64,000 nucleotides of DNA. Source: Alistipes sp. Its GTDB lineage: Bacteria > Bacteroidota > Bacteroidia > Bacteroidales > Rikenellaceae. The DNA lies in NCBI GenBank assembly GCA_017436185.1, contig JAFSDP010000011.1, positions 62,001 to 126,000 on the forward strand, written 5' to 3'. A program made the translations under genes and the position numbers. How positions within the stretch are numbered: position 1 is the first letter of the stretch; the number at the start of each line of letters is the position of its first letter. Positions 1-9,863 of the stretch are shown here, piece after piece. The notes below the pieces were generated by a model that was not told where the DNA came from, searched no databases, and saw nothing but the letters and a program-made list of their open reading frames with translations.

Positions 1-546
<546 letters not shown>

Positions 547-613
547 AGTGTTTGTTGTTTTAGTTATTTATCTTTCTGTTTGTTCGTTTGGTTGTTGCAC
601 CCCAACGGGTACG

Positions 614-621
614 CAAAGATA
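614..621 (-). promoter_or_regulatory. Putative groES promoter -7 box
   Basis: TATCTTTG on the minus strand fits the Bacteroidota -7 consensus TAnnTTTG. A TTG at 638-640 could be the -33 box, but the 16-base gap is shorter than the usual 19-20. Confidence 0.5.
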
Positions 622-690
622 ATAACAATAGGTGTGCCAACCTACGGTTGCAGGTTGTTTTTTCGGCTAAAACTGACATTTTGGCAGACT

Positions 691-1671
691 TTACTCCTGC
701 TCTTTGGCGCTCATACGGTCCATAATGACTGCCAACAGAATCACCAGACCCTTGATGACCTGCTGCCAGAAGGGCGAGACGTTCATCAACACCAGTCCGT
801 TGTTCAGCACGCCTATAATCAGGGCACCAATCACCGTGCCCCAAATCGAGCCCTTGCCACCATTGAGCGAGGTGCCGCCGATGACCACTGCCGCAATCGA
901 GTCCAGCTCGTAGCCCGTGCCTGCGTTGGGTTGGGCCGAGTCGAGACGGGCGGTGACAATCAGGGCTGCCACGGCCGAAAGCAGACCGGCCACGGTATAG
1001 ACGAAGAGTTTGATGCGCTTGACATTGATACCCGAGAGGCGGGTGGCACGTTCGTTGCCGCCGATGGCGTAGATGTAGCGTCCCCAGGGGCTTTTACGCA
1101 TAAAGAGTGCAAACAAAACTACCACCACAGCTGCCACGATGACGGGCATCGGAATGCCGCAGAACCACCCCGTGCCGAGGAACTCGAACTGTGCGCCCAG
1201 CCCCGTGATGGGGTGGCCGTTGGTGTAGAGCATTGTCATGCCGCGTGTCATTGTGAGCATACCGAGCGTGGCGATAAAGGGAGGCACCCGAAAACGGGTC
1301 ACCATCCAGCCGTTGAAGCCGCCCAACAGGCCACCTACGAGCAGTGTCACTATCACAATGCCGAAGAAGCTGAAGCCGAAGTGGAGGTTGGCTCCCTCCC
1401 AGGCCCAACCCGACTTGACCAGACCTGCCGCCACGGCACCGCTCAGGGCCAAAATCGAGCCGACCGAGAGGTCGATGCCGCCCGTCAGAATTACAAGGGT
1501 CATACCGACCGAGATGCAGAGATTGACCGAGACCTGGCGCATCACGTTGAAAAGGTTGTCGGAAGAGGCAAAACTATCCGATAAGAACGACATGGCAAAC
1601 GTCATCACCACCAGAGCAATCAGGGGGCGCAAAATCGAACGGTCGATGTGCAATATGTTTTTCTTTAACAT
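691..1671 (-). CDS. Sugar ABC transporter permease, RbsC family
   Basis: A 326-residue inner-membrane permease of the CUT2 (ribose/galactose/AI-2) importers. It has the family signatures GGIDLSVGSILALSGA (about residue 65 on) and FIATLGMLTMTRGMTML (about residue 132 on), and 8-10 hydrophobic segments. It starts 13 bases after the ATPase stop, as last gene of the binding protein-DUF2291-ATPase-permease operon. The substrate cannot be read from the sequence: ribose is the default for the family, but no ribokinase or other sugar-specific enzyme is adjacent. Confidence 0.93.
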   Translation of the reverse strand: MLKKNILHIDRSILRPLIALVVMTFAMSFLSDSFASSDNLFNVMRQVSVNLCISVGMTLVILTGGIDLSVGSILALSGAVAAGLVKSGWAWEGANLHFGFSFFGIVIVTLLVGGLLGGFNGWMVTRFRVPPFIATLGMLTMTRGMTMLYTNGHPITGLGAQFEFLGTGWFCGIPMPVIVAAVVVVLFALFMRKSPWGRYIYAIGGNERATRLSGINVKRIKLFVYTVAGLLSAVAALIVTARLDSAQPNAGTGYELDSIAAVVIGGTSLNGGKGSIWGTVIGALIIGVLNNGLVLMNVSPFWQQVIKGLVILLAVIMDRMSAKEQE

Positions 1672-1684
1672 CTTTTCGTGAGGT

Positions 1685-3211
1685 TTATGTGGTTGGTAAT
1701 GAGGATTTCAAGAGTTTTTCTTCCGAGAATTCGTTGCGGGTGTAATGGGCCGTCAGGCGTCCTGCCGAGATGGTGATGATACGGTCCGAAAGGGCCATAA
1801 TCTCGGGCATCTCCGACGAGATAACCACCACGGCACACCCCTCGGCAGCCAGCCGATCGATGAGTTTGTAGATCTCGTTTTTGGCGTTGATGTCGATGCC
1901 TCGGGTCGGCTCGTCCAAAAGCAACACTTGCGGGCGGGTGCGTAACATCTTGGCTAAGACCACCTTCTGCTGATTGCCACCGCTCAATTCGCCCGTAAGC
2001 TGCCTTCCCGAATGGGATTTGATGGCCAGCTCACTTCGATAACGCTCCGAGTCGGCCTGCTCTCGGGTGCGGTCGATGGCTCCGTAGCGCACCAACTCGA
2101 AGAGCGAAGCAAGCGTGATGTTCTGCTCGATGTCCATTCCGAGCACCAACCCATCCCGTTTGCGGTCCTCGGGTATGAGGGCAATGCCTGCATCCATCGC
2201 CTCACGGGGCGAGTGGGGGAGGAACTCTTGCCCCCCGATGCGCAGTACCCCTCGGGCACGGTCGCCGTGCAGGCCGAAGAGGCTCTCGACAATCTCCGTG
2301 CGTCCGGCACCCATCAACCCGTAGATGCCCAACACCTCGCCCCGATAGAGCGAGAAGGAGATGTTCTCCAATCTCAGCGTGCGATTCTGCACCGCCTTTT
2401 CCAACGAAAGGCCGCACACCTCCAGGGCCAATTCGCCTCTCGGGTGCTCCCCCTTGACAAAGAGGTCACGACGCTCACGCCCCACCATCAGGCGGACAAT
2501 CTCCTCGGTGGTGGTCTCTTTGACCCGATGCTCGGCGATCAGATGGCCGTCACGCAACACGGTGACATAGTCGGCCAGGCGGCTCAACTCATCCATCTTG
2601 TGGGTGATGTAGATGATGCCCACCCCCTCGGCCTTCAGCTGTTCGATTTGACGGAAGAGAGCCTCGGTCTGCGCCTCGGAGAGTGACGAGGTCGGCTCGT
2701 CGAAGATCATCACACGAGATCGAAGCGAGAGGGCTTTGGCAATCTCGACCAACTGCTGTTCGCCCACCTTCAGGTCGCTCAACAGGGTGTGGCTGTCGGC
2801 CTCGAAACCGACCTTTGCGAGCCACTGCTGCGCCTCACGGTGCATACGTTTGTAGTCGATGGCTCCCCAACGATTCAGCGGCTCACGCCCCAAAAAGATG
2901 TTTTCGGCCACGTTGAGTTGCGGAATGAGGTTCAGCTCTTGATGCACCATCGCAATACCAGCCCGTTGAGCCTCAGCCGTGGAGGCAAAGCGGATGGGTT
3001 GGTCGTCGAGGCGAAGTTCCCCTTCGTAGCTGTCATAGACGCCGCAGAGGATATTCATCAGGGTCGATTTGCCCGCTCCGTTCTCCCCCACAACGGCATT
3101 TACACGTCCTGCATAGATGTGAAAATCGACCCTGTCAAGGGCTACGACACCCGGCCAACGCTTGGTGATGCGGTGGGCGGCATAGATGATTTTATCGCTT
3201 ATCGGCTCCAT
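1685..3211 (-). CDS. Sugar ABC transporter ATPase, RbsA family (two ABC domains)
   Basis: A 508-residue duplicated ATPase that powers the neighbouring permease. The first half has Walker A GENGAGKSTL, signature LKVGEQQLVEIAKAL and Walker B VMIFDEPTSSL. The second half has the degenerate Walker A GLMGAGRTEI (Arg in place of Lys), signature LSGGNQQKVVLAKML and Walker B VLLLDEPTRGID. An intact first site and degenerate second site are normal for RbsA/MglA/XylG. The ATG at 3209-3211 lies inside the end of the DUF2291 gene (13-base overlap), which suggests translational coupling. Confidence 0.95.
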   Translation of the reverse strand: MEPISDKIIYAAHRITKRWPGVVALDRVDFHIYAGRVNAVVGENGAGKSTLMNILCGVYDSYEGELRLDDQPIRFASTAEAQRAGIAMVHQELNLIPQLNVAENIFLGREPLNRWGAIDYKRMHREAQQWLAKVGFEADSHTLLSDLKVGEQQLVEIAKALSLRSRVMIFDEPTSSLSEAQTEALFRQIEQLKAEGVGIIYITHKMDELSRLADYVTVLRDGHLIAEHRVKETTTEEIVRLMVGRERRDLFVKGEHPRGELALEVCGLSLEKAVQNRTLRLENISFSLYRGEVLGIYGLMGAGRTEIVESLFGLHGDRARGVLRIGGQEFLPHSPREAMDAGIALIPEDRKRDGLVLGMDIEQNITLASLFELVRYGAIDRTREQADSERYRSELAIKSHSGRQLTGELSGGNQQKVVLAKMLRTRPQVLLLDEPTRGIDINAKNEIYKLIDRLAAEGCAVVVISSEMPEIMALSDRIITISAGRLTAHYTRNEFSEEKLLKSSLPTT

Positions 3212-3828
3212 GATTCGAGGGGGGTGATTTGAAGCGGAATCAACTCAAAAAGCCCTTTGGGCATCCCCTCGGCAGGTAGATCGACCGCTCCCACCACACG
3301 CAGTCGTGCCCCTGCGCCGAGCGAGGGGAGGATGGGGGTGATGACCCGCTCAATGACGCAACGATTCAGGGCGGCCGAGATATGGTTGAAATCCATCGTG
3401 TTTTCGTAGTCGTCGATCGAGAATGAGCCCGAGGCTTCACGCACCGTGTTGCCGAAGATGTAGGCGGTACGCATCGCCAATTCGGTTTGGGCGGCGGTGC
3501 GGAGGGTGGTCAGCTCTTCGCCCACCTCCACCACCTCGAACTCGCCGCCGAGCAGGAGCGAGTAGGGGGCCCCGATGCCGAGCGTGAGGCCGTAACGTTC
3601 GATCAGGAAGCGGCGGTTGTGTTTCAGCTCCTCGCGAAACAGGTCGGCATCGACCACCCGGTCGCCGTCAAGGAGTTTGGGTAGCTCCTCTGTCCAGAAT
3701 CGGGCTACGTGCTGCGCCGGGTCAAACTCTTTTTGGATACGCTCGTTGAGCGGCTCCACCTTGATGGAGAGGGCGGCCACAGCAAGCAGGGCCAAGGTGC
3801 CAAGCAGGATTTTCCGATAGCGTTTCAT
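3199..3828 (-). CDS. DUF2291 family protein of sugar ABC operon
   Basis: A 209-residue protein with one N-terminal hydrophobic helix (about residues 7-22, LLGTLALLAVAALSI), so anchored or exported. The rest is soluble, with FDPAQHVARFWTEELPKLL near residue 37. This fits DUF2291, a family found inside RbsABC-type operons; its role in transport is not established. I start at the ATG at 3826-3828; a GTG one codon upstream is also possible. It sits between the binding protein (14-base gap) and the ATPase (overlap). Confidence 0.8.
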   Translation of the reverse strand: MKRYRKILLGTLALLAVAALSIKVEPLNERIQKEFDPAQHVARFWTEELPKLLDGDRVVDADLFREELKHNRRFLIERYGLTLGIGAPYSLLLGGEFEVVEVGEELTTLRTAAQTELAMRTAYIFGNTVREASGSFSIDDYENTMDFNHISAALNRCVIERVITPILPSLGAGARLRVVGAVDLPAEGMPKGLFELIPLQITPLESWSR

Positions 3829-3842
3829 CACTCTTGAGGGTT

Positions 3843-4775
3843 TTATTCCAAAAATTGTTCGACATTATCACGTGTGACGGCGTGCACGGCAATGGGTATC
3901 TTGCGGGCAAAATCTCGATCGCCCGAAAGGAAACGGTGGGCAAACTCGGCTGCCGTGCGGGCCATCAAGACGGGCGACTGCATCCCGGTGGCGACGATTT
4001 TACCGTCACGGATGGCGTTGATGACATCCCGTTCGCCATCGAATCCGAAGATTTTGATTTGTTCGGCTTTGCCGGCGGCCAGAATGGCCTGATAGGCCCC
4101 CATCGCCATGGCATCGTTGCCGCAGAAGACTCCCACAATGTCGCCGTGTGCCTGGAGGATCGACTCCATCACCATCATCGCTGTGTTGCGGTCGAAGTCG
4201 GCACTTTGTTGGGCCACCATCTCCAACCCGGGGAAGTTGTCCACAACGGTGTGGAAACCGTTGGAGCGGTTCCAGGTGTTGTTGTCACCCACCAACCCCA
4301 GCAGTTCGGCATACTTGCCCTCGCGGCCGACGGTGCGGATAAACTCCTTGCCAATCTCGACACAGCCCGAGAAGTTGTCCGAGAGGATTTGGCAGGTTGC
4401 CAGGTTGCGGGCGTTGATTTCACGATCCATACAGAAGACGGGAATCTCGGCCGCTTGGGCCGCCTTGACATTGACCACCGACCCATCGGCATCGGTGGGG
4501 TTGAAGAGGATGGCCGAGTAGCCTGCGGCAATGATGTTGTCAAAGTGCTCGGTCTCCTTCGAGGAGTTGTTTTGCGAGTCGAAGATAACCGCTTCGTAGC
4601 CCAGCTCTTCGGCTCGGGCCTTGGCCGATTCGCCCAGCAGGACAAACCAGGGATTGTTGAGCGTCGAGATCACGACGGCCATACGTTTTGTTTGGGGAGC
4701 ATCGCTCTGCCTGCCGCATCCCGACAACAACACAAGCAACGGCAGCAAAAGCCACCCGAAGAGTCTTTGATACAT
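3843..4775 (-). CDS. Sugar-binding lipoprotein of ABC importer, RbsB family
   Basis: A 310-residue periplasmic-binding protein (Peripla_BP_4 type) that captures the substrate of the adjoining importer. The N-terminus [20 protein letters not shown] is a lipoprotein signal with Cys20 as acylated residue. The mature part has the typical [29 protein letters not shown] opening, FNPTDADGS near residue 110, and [17 protein letters not shown] later. I chose the ATG at 4773-4775 over an in-frame start 33 codons upstream, because it puts the signal peptide at the N-terminus and follows a good promoter. First gene of the four-gene operon. Confidence 0.93.
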   Translation of the reverse strand: MYQRLFGWLLLPLLVLLSGCGRQSDAPQTKRMAVVISTLNNPWFVLLGESAKARAEELGYEAVIFDSQNNSSKETEHFDNIIAAGYSAILFNPTDADGSVVNVKAAQAAEIPVFCMDREINARNLATCQILSDNFSGCVEIGKEFIRTVGREGKYAELLGLVGDNNTWNRSNGFHTVVDNFPGLEMVAQQSADFDRNTAMMVMESILQAHGDIVGVFCGNDAMAMGAYQAILAAGKAEQIKIFGFDGERDVINAIRDGKIVATGMQSPVLMARTAAEFAHRFLSGDRDFARKIPIAVHAVTRDNVEQFLE

Positions 4776-4795
4776 AGTTTTAAGGTTGGTTTCTA

Positions 4796-4826
4796 CAAAG
4801 ATACGATTATTTTTGAGAACACCAAA
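4796..4826 (-). promoter_or_regulatory. Promoter of the sugar ABC operon
   Basis: TTTG (4823-4826), 19 bases, TATCTTTG (4796-4803) on the minus strand match the Bacteroidota vegetative promoter. The start codon follows about 20 bases beyond the -7 box. Confidence 0.75.
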
Positions 4827-4895
4827 CCGTAGGCTGCTGTGGTTTTTGGGGAGGGTGATAAATTGTGCTTGCACAAATGTGTAACCACAAAAAAA

Positions 4896-4918
4896 TAAGC
4901 GGTTGAACCAACCGCTTA
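4896..4918 (-). terminator. Hairpin terminator upstream of the sugar ABC operon
   Basis: A perfect 9-bp stem (TAAGCGGTT/AACCGCTTA) with a 5-base loop, followed on the minus strand by TATTTTTTTG. It would stop leftward transcripts from the tRNA-His side before the binding-protein gene. Confidence 0.7.
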
Positions 4919-4941
4919 CCGAGCAACTACTCTAAAAAGAA

Positions 4942-5154
4942 GGGTGGAAGATGGGGCTCGAAGTGCTTTCGCACTCGCCGAAATACCGCTGAAAATAAAA
5001 CACAATTATTTCGGCAACCCACTATCCACTGCCCATCTGCACGTGCGCAGAAAACCTGCCGCAGGCGGCAGAGGTTTTTTTGTGGTAGGCTTGCCTACAT
5101 ACGCATAAACACAAAAAACGCTTGGCCTACACCAAGCGTTTTCTGCAAGTTAGG

Positions 5155-5174
<20 letters not shown>
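4942..5174. repeat. Direct repeat of the tRNA-His 3' end with hairpins between
   Basis: A 21-bp sequence (4942-4962) repeats exactly at 5154-5174, where it is the 3' end of tRNA-His (acceptor and T arm) plus one flanking base. The copies lie 212 bp apart in the same direction. Between them are no genes but several hairpins: a 7-bp stem CTGCCGC/GCGGCAG (5056-5071) with a T run, and GTAGGC/GCCTAC (5085-5098). This covers the gene-free stretch 4776-5154. Confidence 0.75.
5115..5142 (-). terminator. Terminator of tRNA-His
   Basis: A perfect 11-bp stem AAAACGCTTGG/CCAAGCGTTTT with a 6-base loop, 12 bases beyond the tRNA 3' end, with a T run on the minus strand. Confidence 0.8.
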
Positions 5175-5229
<55 letters not shown>

Positions 5230-5347
5230 ATATACGACCGACTCATCGCCAATCGGAGTGCAAATATAAATGATTTTTTTTCGTGGTGCAAGAAAAAACG
5301 AAAAAATCTTTTCTCTCGCTTTCTCTTCGTTCGCTTGCTGCGCCCTT

Positions 5348-5683
5348 TTAGTGCGATACCGACTTTGAGAAGAGGTTGATAATCAGCACACCGGTCACAA
5401 TAAGCGAAAGCCCGATGATGGCCGGAGCATCCAACTGCTCCTTGTGCAGCGTTGCCCCCAGCAGGGCAATCAGCACCATTCCCGTGCCCGCCCAAAGGGC
5501 ATAGGCCAGTCCGACGGGCATCGTCTTCAGGGTTAGCATCAGGAAGTACAACGCCCCAAAGTAGGCCACCAACGTGCAGATGGTGACTACGGGGCGGGTG
5601 AACTGCTCGGTGTACTTCAAGAGCATTGCCCACGCCACCTCCAAAGCGATGGCTATAATAAGATATAGGTAACTACGCCACAC
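5348..5683 (-). CDS. Small multidrug resistance (SMR) family transporter
   Basis: A 111-residue protein with four hydrophobic helices, the normal size of EmrE/Gdx-type dual-topology exporters. Glu15 in LIIAIALEVAWAMLLK is the conserved proton/substrate-binding acid, and ALWAGTGMVLIALLG (about residues 62-76) is the SMR signature in helix 3. The start is a GTG at 5681-5683, 6 bases after the recN stop, with no nearby ATG, so it is translated from the recN operon. It may export quaternary ammonium, guanidinium-like or other small cations; the substrate is not decidable here. Confidence 0.9.
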   Translation of the reverse strand: MWRSYLYLIIAIALEVAWAMLLKYTEQFTRPVVTICTLVAYFGALYFLMLTLKTMPVGLAYALWAGTGMVLIALLGATLHKEQLDAPAIIGLSLIVTGVLIINLFSKSVSH

Positions 5684-5689
5684 GATGGG

Positions 5690-7333
5690 TTACGACTTTT
5701 TCAACAGAATGCGGGCCTGCGATAGGGCAGCCTCGGTGATCTCGGCACCCGACAACATCTTGGCAATCTCGGTGGTGCGCTCCTCCGACGTGAGACGGCG
5801 CAGGTGGGTGCGACCCTCGCTCTTATAGACCACAAAGTGGCACTCGCCCTTCGAGGCGACCTGCGGCAGGTGGGTGATATCGATTACCTGCATCTGCTGC
5901 GAGAGGCGGGCAATAATCTCGCCCATCGCATCGGCAATACGTCCCGAGACACCCGTGTCAATCTCATCGAAGAGGATGGTCGGCAACTGCATCGACTCGG
6001 CCAAGAGGGCCTTCAGCGAGAGCATCACACGCGACAACTCACCACCCGAAGCGATGCGCTCGATGGGCTGCAGCGAAGTGGTGCGGTTGGCCGTGAAGAG
6101 GAACTCCACGCCATCCATTCCCGAGGGGGTCGGCTCCCGATCGGTGAGGCGTACCTCAAACTGCGTGTCGGCCATACCGAGCTGACGCAGGGTCTTGATG
6201 ATACGCTCTGCAAAGGCGGGTGCGGCCGCTTGGCGGGCGTTGTGAAGTGCTGTGGCGGCCTCCAGTGTTGCCTTGCGGGCCTGCTGTACCGCCTCCTCGG
6301 CGGCCGTGACGGCCTCGTCGGCGTGGGTGATGGCGGCCAACTCCCGACGCACACGGTCACGCAGTGCAATCAACTCCTCCTCATTTTGGCAACGGTGCTT
6401 CTGCTGCAACGAGAGCAACAAATCGAGGCGTGCCGTCTTGGTTTGCAGTCGTTCGGGGTCGGTGTCGATGCGCTCCGACTCGGCGGCGATCGAGCGGTTC
6501 ATATCCTTCAACTCCTCCAGCACCGAGCGCAGGCGTGCGGCATAGTCGGCAGCGGGGGCGTAGTGGTCACGAATCTGCAACATCCCCTGCTCGCCCTCCT
6601 TCAGGCGGCTCAAGATGCCCGTCTGCTCCTCATCAAAGGCGTTGCGCAGCGTGGTGAAGAGTTCGCCGATTTTGTCGGCATTTTCGAGGATCGCCAACTC
6701 GGCCTCCAGCTCCGCCTGCTCACCGGCAATGAGGCGTGCAGCCTCCAACTCCTCGCTCTGGAAGCGCAGCCACTCCTCGTTTTTGCGGCCTGCTTCGGCC
6801 TCCTGTTGCAGGGTCGTGAGGCGACGACGTGCCTCCTGCAGGGCGGTGTAGCGGGTGGTGTAGTCGGTCAGCAAGGCGCCGTTTCCGGCCACCGTGTCGA
6901 AGGTCGAGGTGCGGAACTCCTCCGACGAAAGCACTAAGTTTTGGTGTTGCGAGTGGATATCCACCAGGCGGCTGCCCAGCTCACGCATCAGACTCAACTG
7001 CACCGGCACATCGTTGATGAACGAACGGCTCTTGCCGGCGGGGGTGATGATGCGGGTCAGTGTCGTCTCGGTCTCGTAGTCCAACTCGTTCTGCTCGAAG
7101 AAGGGCTCCAAACCAAGTCCCGTCAGGTCGAACAACCCCTCCACCTTGCAACTCTTGGTGGCATCCTTCGTGGCCGACCCCTCGTTCTTTGCGCCGAGTA
7201 ATAAGGAGAGCGCACCGAGCAGAATCGACTTACCGGCACCCGTCTCACCTGTGATGATGTTCAGGTGCGGGTCCAGCTCCAACTCCAGCTGCTCGATGAG
7301 GGCGTAGTTTTCAACCGAAAGACGACGTAACAT
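5690..7333 (-). CDS. recN: DNA repair protein RecN
   Basis: A 547-residue SMC-like ATPase that holds broken DNA ends together during recombinational repair. The N-terminus LRRLSVENYALIEQLELELDPHLNIITGETGAGKSIL carries Walker A. A long central coiled coil (about residues 160-370, rich in Glu, Arg, Ala) follows. The C-terminal head has IASGGELSRVMLSLKAL (ABC signature) and PTILFDEIDTGVSG (Walker B). Length is normal. It starts 12 bases after coaBC and is followed at once by the SMR gene. Confidence 0.97.
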   Translation of the reverse strand: MLRRLSVENYALIEQLELELDPHLNIITGETGAGKSILLGALSLLLGAKNEGSATKDATKSCKVEGLFDLTGLGLEPFFEQNELDYETETTLTRIITPAGKSRSFINDVPVQLSLMRELGSRLVDIHSQHQNLVLSSEEFRTSTFDTVAGNGALLTDYTTRYTALQEARRRLTTLQQEAEAGRKNEEWLRFQSEELEAARLIAGEQAELEAELAILENADKIGELFTTLRNAFDEEQTGILSRLKEGEQGMLQIRDHYAPAADYAARLRSVLEELKDMNRSIAAESERIDTDPERLQTKTARLDLLLSLQQKHRCQNEEELIALRDRVRRELAAITHADEAVTAAEEAVQQARKATLEAATALHNARQAAAPAFAERIIKTLRQLGMADTQFEVRLTDREPTPSGMDGVEFLFTANRTTSLQPIERIASGGELSRVMLSLKALLAESMQLPTILFDEIDTGVSGRIADAMGEIIARLSQQMQVIDITHLPQVASKGECHFVVYKSEGRTHLRRLTSEERTTEIAKMLSGAEITEAALSQARILLKKS

Positions 7334-7345
7334 AGCGATAGTGAA

Positions 7346-8563
7346 TTATTTAACCAACGAGGCAATCTTCTCGACAATGGCTACAGCCACCTCCTTTTTG
7401 CTCATCAGCGGCAGCGACGTGGCACCCGAGTGGTCAATCAGGGTCACCTTGTTGGTATCGACCCCGAAGCCTGCACCCTCGTCACGCAACGAGTTTAGGA
7501 CGATGAAATCGAGGTTTTTCTTCGTGAGTTTGGCCTCGGCATTGGCCTCCTCGTCGTTGGTCTCGAGGGCAAAGCCTACCAAGATGCGCTCCCCCTTGAC
7601 GGCCCCCAATGCGGCGGCAATGTCTTGGGTGCGCTTGAGCGGGATCGACATATCGCCCTCCTGCTTCTTAATCTTCTCTGTGGCTACGGTCGTGGGGGTG
7701 TAGTCGGCTACGGCGGCACACATCACTGCGCCATCAGCCTCCGCAAAGGCCTTCGTTGTGGCCTCGTACATCTCCTGCGCCGAGAGGGCATCCACCCGCT
7801 CAACCCCTTGCGGTATGGGGAGTGCGGTGCGGCCGCTGACAAGCGTCACGCGGGCCCCCTGACGGGCCAACTCTTCGGCAATGGCGTAGCCCATCTTACC
7901 GGTCGAGTGGTTCGTGATGTAGCGCACCGGGTCAATCGGCTCGATGGTGGCACCGGCCGTGACGACAAAGTGTCGCCCCTCAAGGGGCTTCTGCACTGCG
8001 GCTGCAAAGTGGGCCTTCAGGGCCTCGACAATCTGCTCGGGCTCGGCCATACGCCCCTTGCCCTCCAGTCCGCTGGCCAGAAAACCCGTACCCGGCTCGA
8101 TGATGCCGACACCGTGTTGGGCCAAATCCTGCAGGTTGCGCTGCGTGGTGTGGTGGGCATACATATCCAAATCCATCGCCGGAGCGACCATCACCGGACA
8201 ACGTGCCGAAAGGTAGGTCGTCAGTAGCAGGTTGTCGGCTACACCGTGACACATCTTGGCCAGTGTGTTGGCCGTAGCGGGTGCAATGAGGTAGCAGTCG
8301 GCCCACTCGCCGAGCGAGATATGCGAGTTCCAGGCGCCATTCTCGGGGTCGAAGAACTCAACCAGAATGGGGCGTTGCGAGAGGGTAGCCATCGTCAGCG
8401 GGGTGATGAACTGCTTGGCCAGGGCGGTCATAACGACCTGCACCTCGGCACCCTCCTTGCGTAATAAACGACAGAGCACGGCAGCCTTGTAAGCCGCTAT
8501 GCTCCCCGTAATACCCAGCAGTATGTGCCGTCCTTCGAGCGGACGGTTCTGAGCGTTTGCCAT
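7346..8563 (-). CDS. coaBC: Bifunctional CoaBC (phosphopantothenoylcysteine synthetase/decarboxylase)
   Basis: A 405-residue enzyme making 4'-phosphopantetheine for coenzyme A. The N-terminal CoaC flavoprotein half has GITGSIAAYKAAVLCRLL, and APAMDLDMYAHH in the place of the PAMN motif. The C-terminal CoaB half has VTAGATIEPIDPVRYITNHSTGKMG and DFIVLNSLRDEGAGFGVDTNKVTLI. I chose the ATG at 8561-8563; an upstream in-frame TTG would add 8 residues but is less likely. The pantothenate kinase coaX is at 39.5 kb, so two steps of the CoA route are in this window. Confidence 0.96.
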   Translation of the reverse strand: MANAQNRPLEGRHILLGITGSIAAYKAAVLCRLLRKEGAEVQVVMTALAKQFITPLTMATLSQRPILVEFFDPENGAWNSHISLGEWADCYLIAPATANTLAKMCHGVADNLLLTTYLSARCPVMVAPAMDLDMYAHHTTQRNLQDLAQHGVGIIEPGTGFLASGLEGKGRMAEPEQIVEALKAHFAAAVQKPLEGRHFVVTAGATIEPIDPVRYITNHSTGKMGYAIAEELARQGARVTLVSGRTALPIPQGVERVDALSAQEMYEATTKAFAEADGAVMCAAVADYTPTTVATEKIKKQEGDMSIPLKRTQDIAAALGAVKGERILVGFALETNDEEANAEAKLTKKNLDFIVLNSLRDEGAGFGVDTNKVTLIDHSGATSLPLMSKKEVAVAIVEKIASLVK

Positions 8564-8598
8564 ATTTGTCAGCCTTAAATCAGCCAATCGTGAGCCGA

Positions 8599-8910
8599 TT
8601 ATTTGCCCTCGCGGTAGAAAATCTCGCCGTCGAGGAACTCCTCGGTAGCGATGATTGCCGGCTTGGGAAGACGCTCGTAGTAGCGCGAAATCTCGATCTG
8701 CTCACGGTTCTCGAAGGTCTCCTCCATCGTGTCGGTGGGCGACGAGAAGTCGGCCAACTTGCGGGTCAGCTCGGTCTTCAGCTCGCTCGAAATCTGGTTG
8801 GCACGACGAGCGATGATGTTAATCGACTCGTAGATGTTGCCCGTCTCGCAGTCCAAATCGACCAGCTTGCGCGTTACGGTGTTGTTGGGAATGTTCTTCT
8901 TAATCTCCAT
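8599..8910 (-). CDS. RNA polymerase omega/Rpb6-like subunit
   Basis: A 103-residue protein, MEIKKNIPNNTVTRKLVDLD at the start, with NIYESINIIARRANQISSELKTEL (about residues 25-48), the conserved omega/Rpb6 core that clamps the beta' C-terminus. The C-terminal tail (EISRYYERLPKPAIIATEEFL) is typical of the Bacteroidota form. It lies between bamD and coaBC; in many bacteria rpoZ also neighbours coaBC (dfp), which supports the call. Confidence 0.88.
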   Translation of the reverse strand: MEIKKNIPNNTVTRKLVDLDCETGNIYESINIIARRANQISSELKTELTRKLADFSSPTDTMEETFENREQIEISRYYERLPKPAIIATEEFLDGEIFYREGK

Positions 8911-8931
8911 AGTGATATAGTGTGTATTTGC

Positions 8932-9765
8932 TTATTGTTCAGTGTTGTTTGCCTGCTCGTCGGCCTTGTTGCGGTCGAGGTAGTCCTGGGCGTGCTTGGC
9001 CCAACGATCGACCTGCTTGCGGTGCTCCGACTCGGGGAACTCCTCGCAGAACGAGAGGTAGGAGTCCATCATCGCCAGGTAGCGGTCGGTCTGCTTCGAC
9101 TCGATGGAGTTGGAGGCCAACTGGTAGCTCGAATCGACAATGAGGAACATAATCTCCTCACGGTAAGCACTTTCGGGGTAGGTGCGCAGGGCGTTCTTCA
9201 GGGCGACGATGGCCGACTTGTGACGCCCGATTTTGTAGTAGGTGTAGGCGTTCAGGTAGGTCTTCTCGTGCAGACGCTTCGTCAGCTCTTCGTTGATGGC
9301 CGTGAATTCGTCGATTTTGTCGCTCTCGGGGTAGCGGGAGATGAACTCGTTGATGGCGATGATGGCCTTGCTGGTCATCGTCTGGTCACGGCTCGGGGCG
9401 GGCGAGAGGTAGTAGAAACACATAGCATACATACCCTCGGCATCCTCGATGAAGACGCTGCGACCGAAGCGGCGACGGAACTCGTCCAGCAGTTGCGAGG
9501 CGGTATCGTAGTCGGTGGCCTTGTACTTACAGCGGGCATTGAAGAAGGCGATGCTGTCCTCGCGCGAGGTGCCCAGATAGACGTGCTGCACGCCCTCGAA
9601 GAGCTGCGAAGCACGGCTCCATTTGCCACGCTCGTAGAAGTCCATAGCCTTGGCATAGATCTCCTCGGGCTTACCCTCCTTCAGCAGGGTGTTGATGGTG
9701 GCGCAGTGGCTCAGGAAGAGGACTACGACCAGGGCGGTTAAAAGGTGTAAAACTGTCTGCTTCAT
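8932..9765 (-). CDS. bamD: Outer membrane assembly lipoprotein BamD
   Basis: A 277-residue TPR lipoprotein of the BAM complex that inserts beta-barrel proteins into the outer membrane. The signal MKQTVLHLLTALVVVLFLSHC gives acylated Cys21. The mature part has the BamD opening, LLKEGKPEEIYAKAMDFYERGKWSRASQLFEGV, and about five TPR-like helical pairs, with RYPESDKIDEFTAINEEL in the middle. First gene of the operon bamD-omega-coaBC-recN-SMR. Confidence 0.93.
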   Translation of the reverse strand: MKQTVLHLLTALVVVLFLSHCATINTLLKEGKPEEIYAKAMDFYERGKWSRASQLFEGVQHVYLGTSREDSIAFFNARCKYKATDYDTASQLLDEFRRRFGRSVFIEDAEGMYAMCFYYLSPAPSRDQTMTSKAIIAINEFISRYPESDKIDEFTAINEELTKRLHEKTYLNAYTYYKIGRHKSAIVALKNALRTYPESAYREEIMFLIVDSSYQLASNSIESKQTDRYLAMMDSYLSFCEEFPESEHRKQVDRWAKHAQDYLDRNKADEQANNTEQ

Positions 9766-9799
9766 TCTTGTAAAGGCTGCTTATAAAAGCATTATCGTG

Positions 9800-9830
9800 C
9801 AAAGTTACGCAAAAAGTAACGAACTGCAAA
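9800..9830 (-). promoter_or_regulatory. Promoter of the bamD operon
   Basis: TTTG (9827-9830), 19 bases, TAACTTTG (9800-9807) on the minus strand, 34 bases before the bamD start: a full Bacteroidota promoter. Confidence 0.8.
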
Positions 9831-9863
9831 ATAAAAATAGTGTGCCGACGGGGAGAAAATGCA

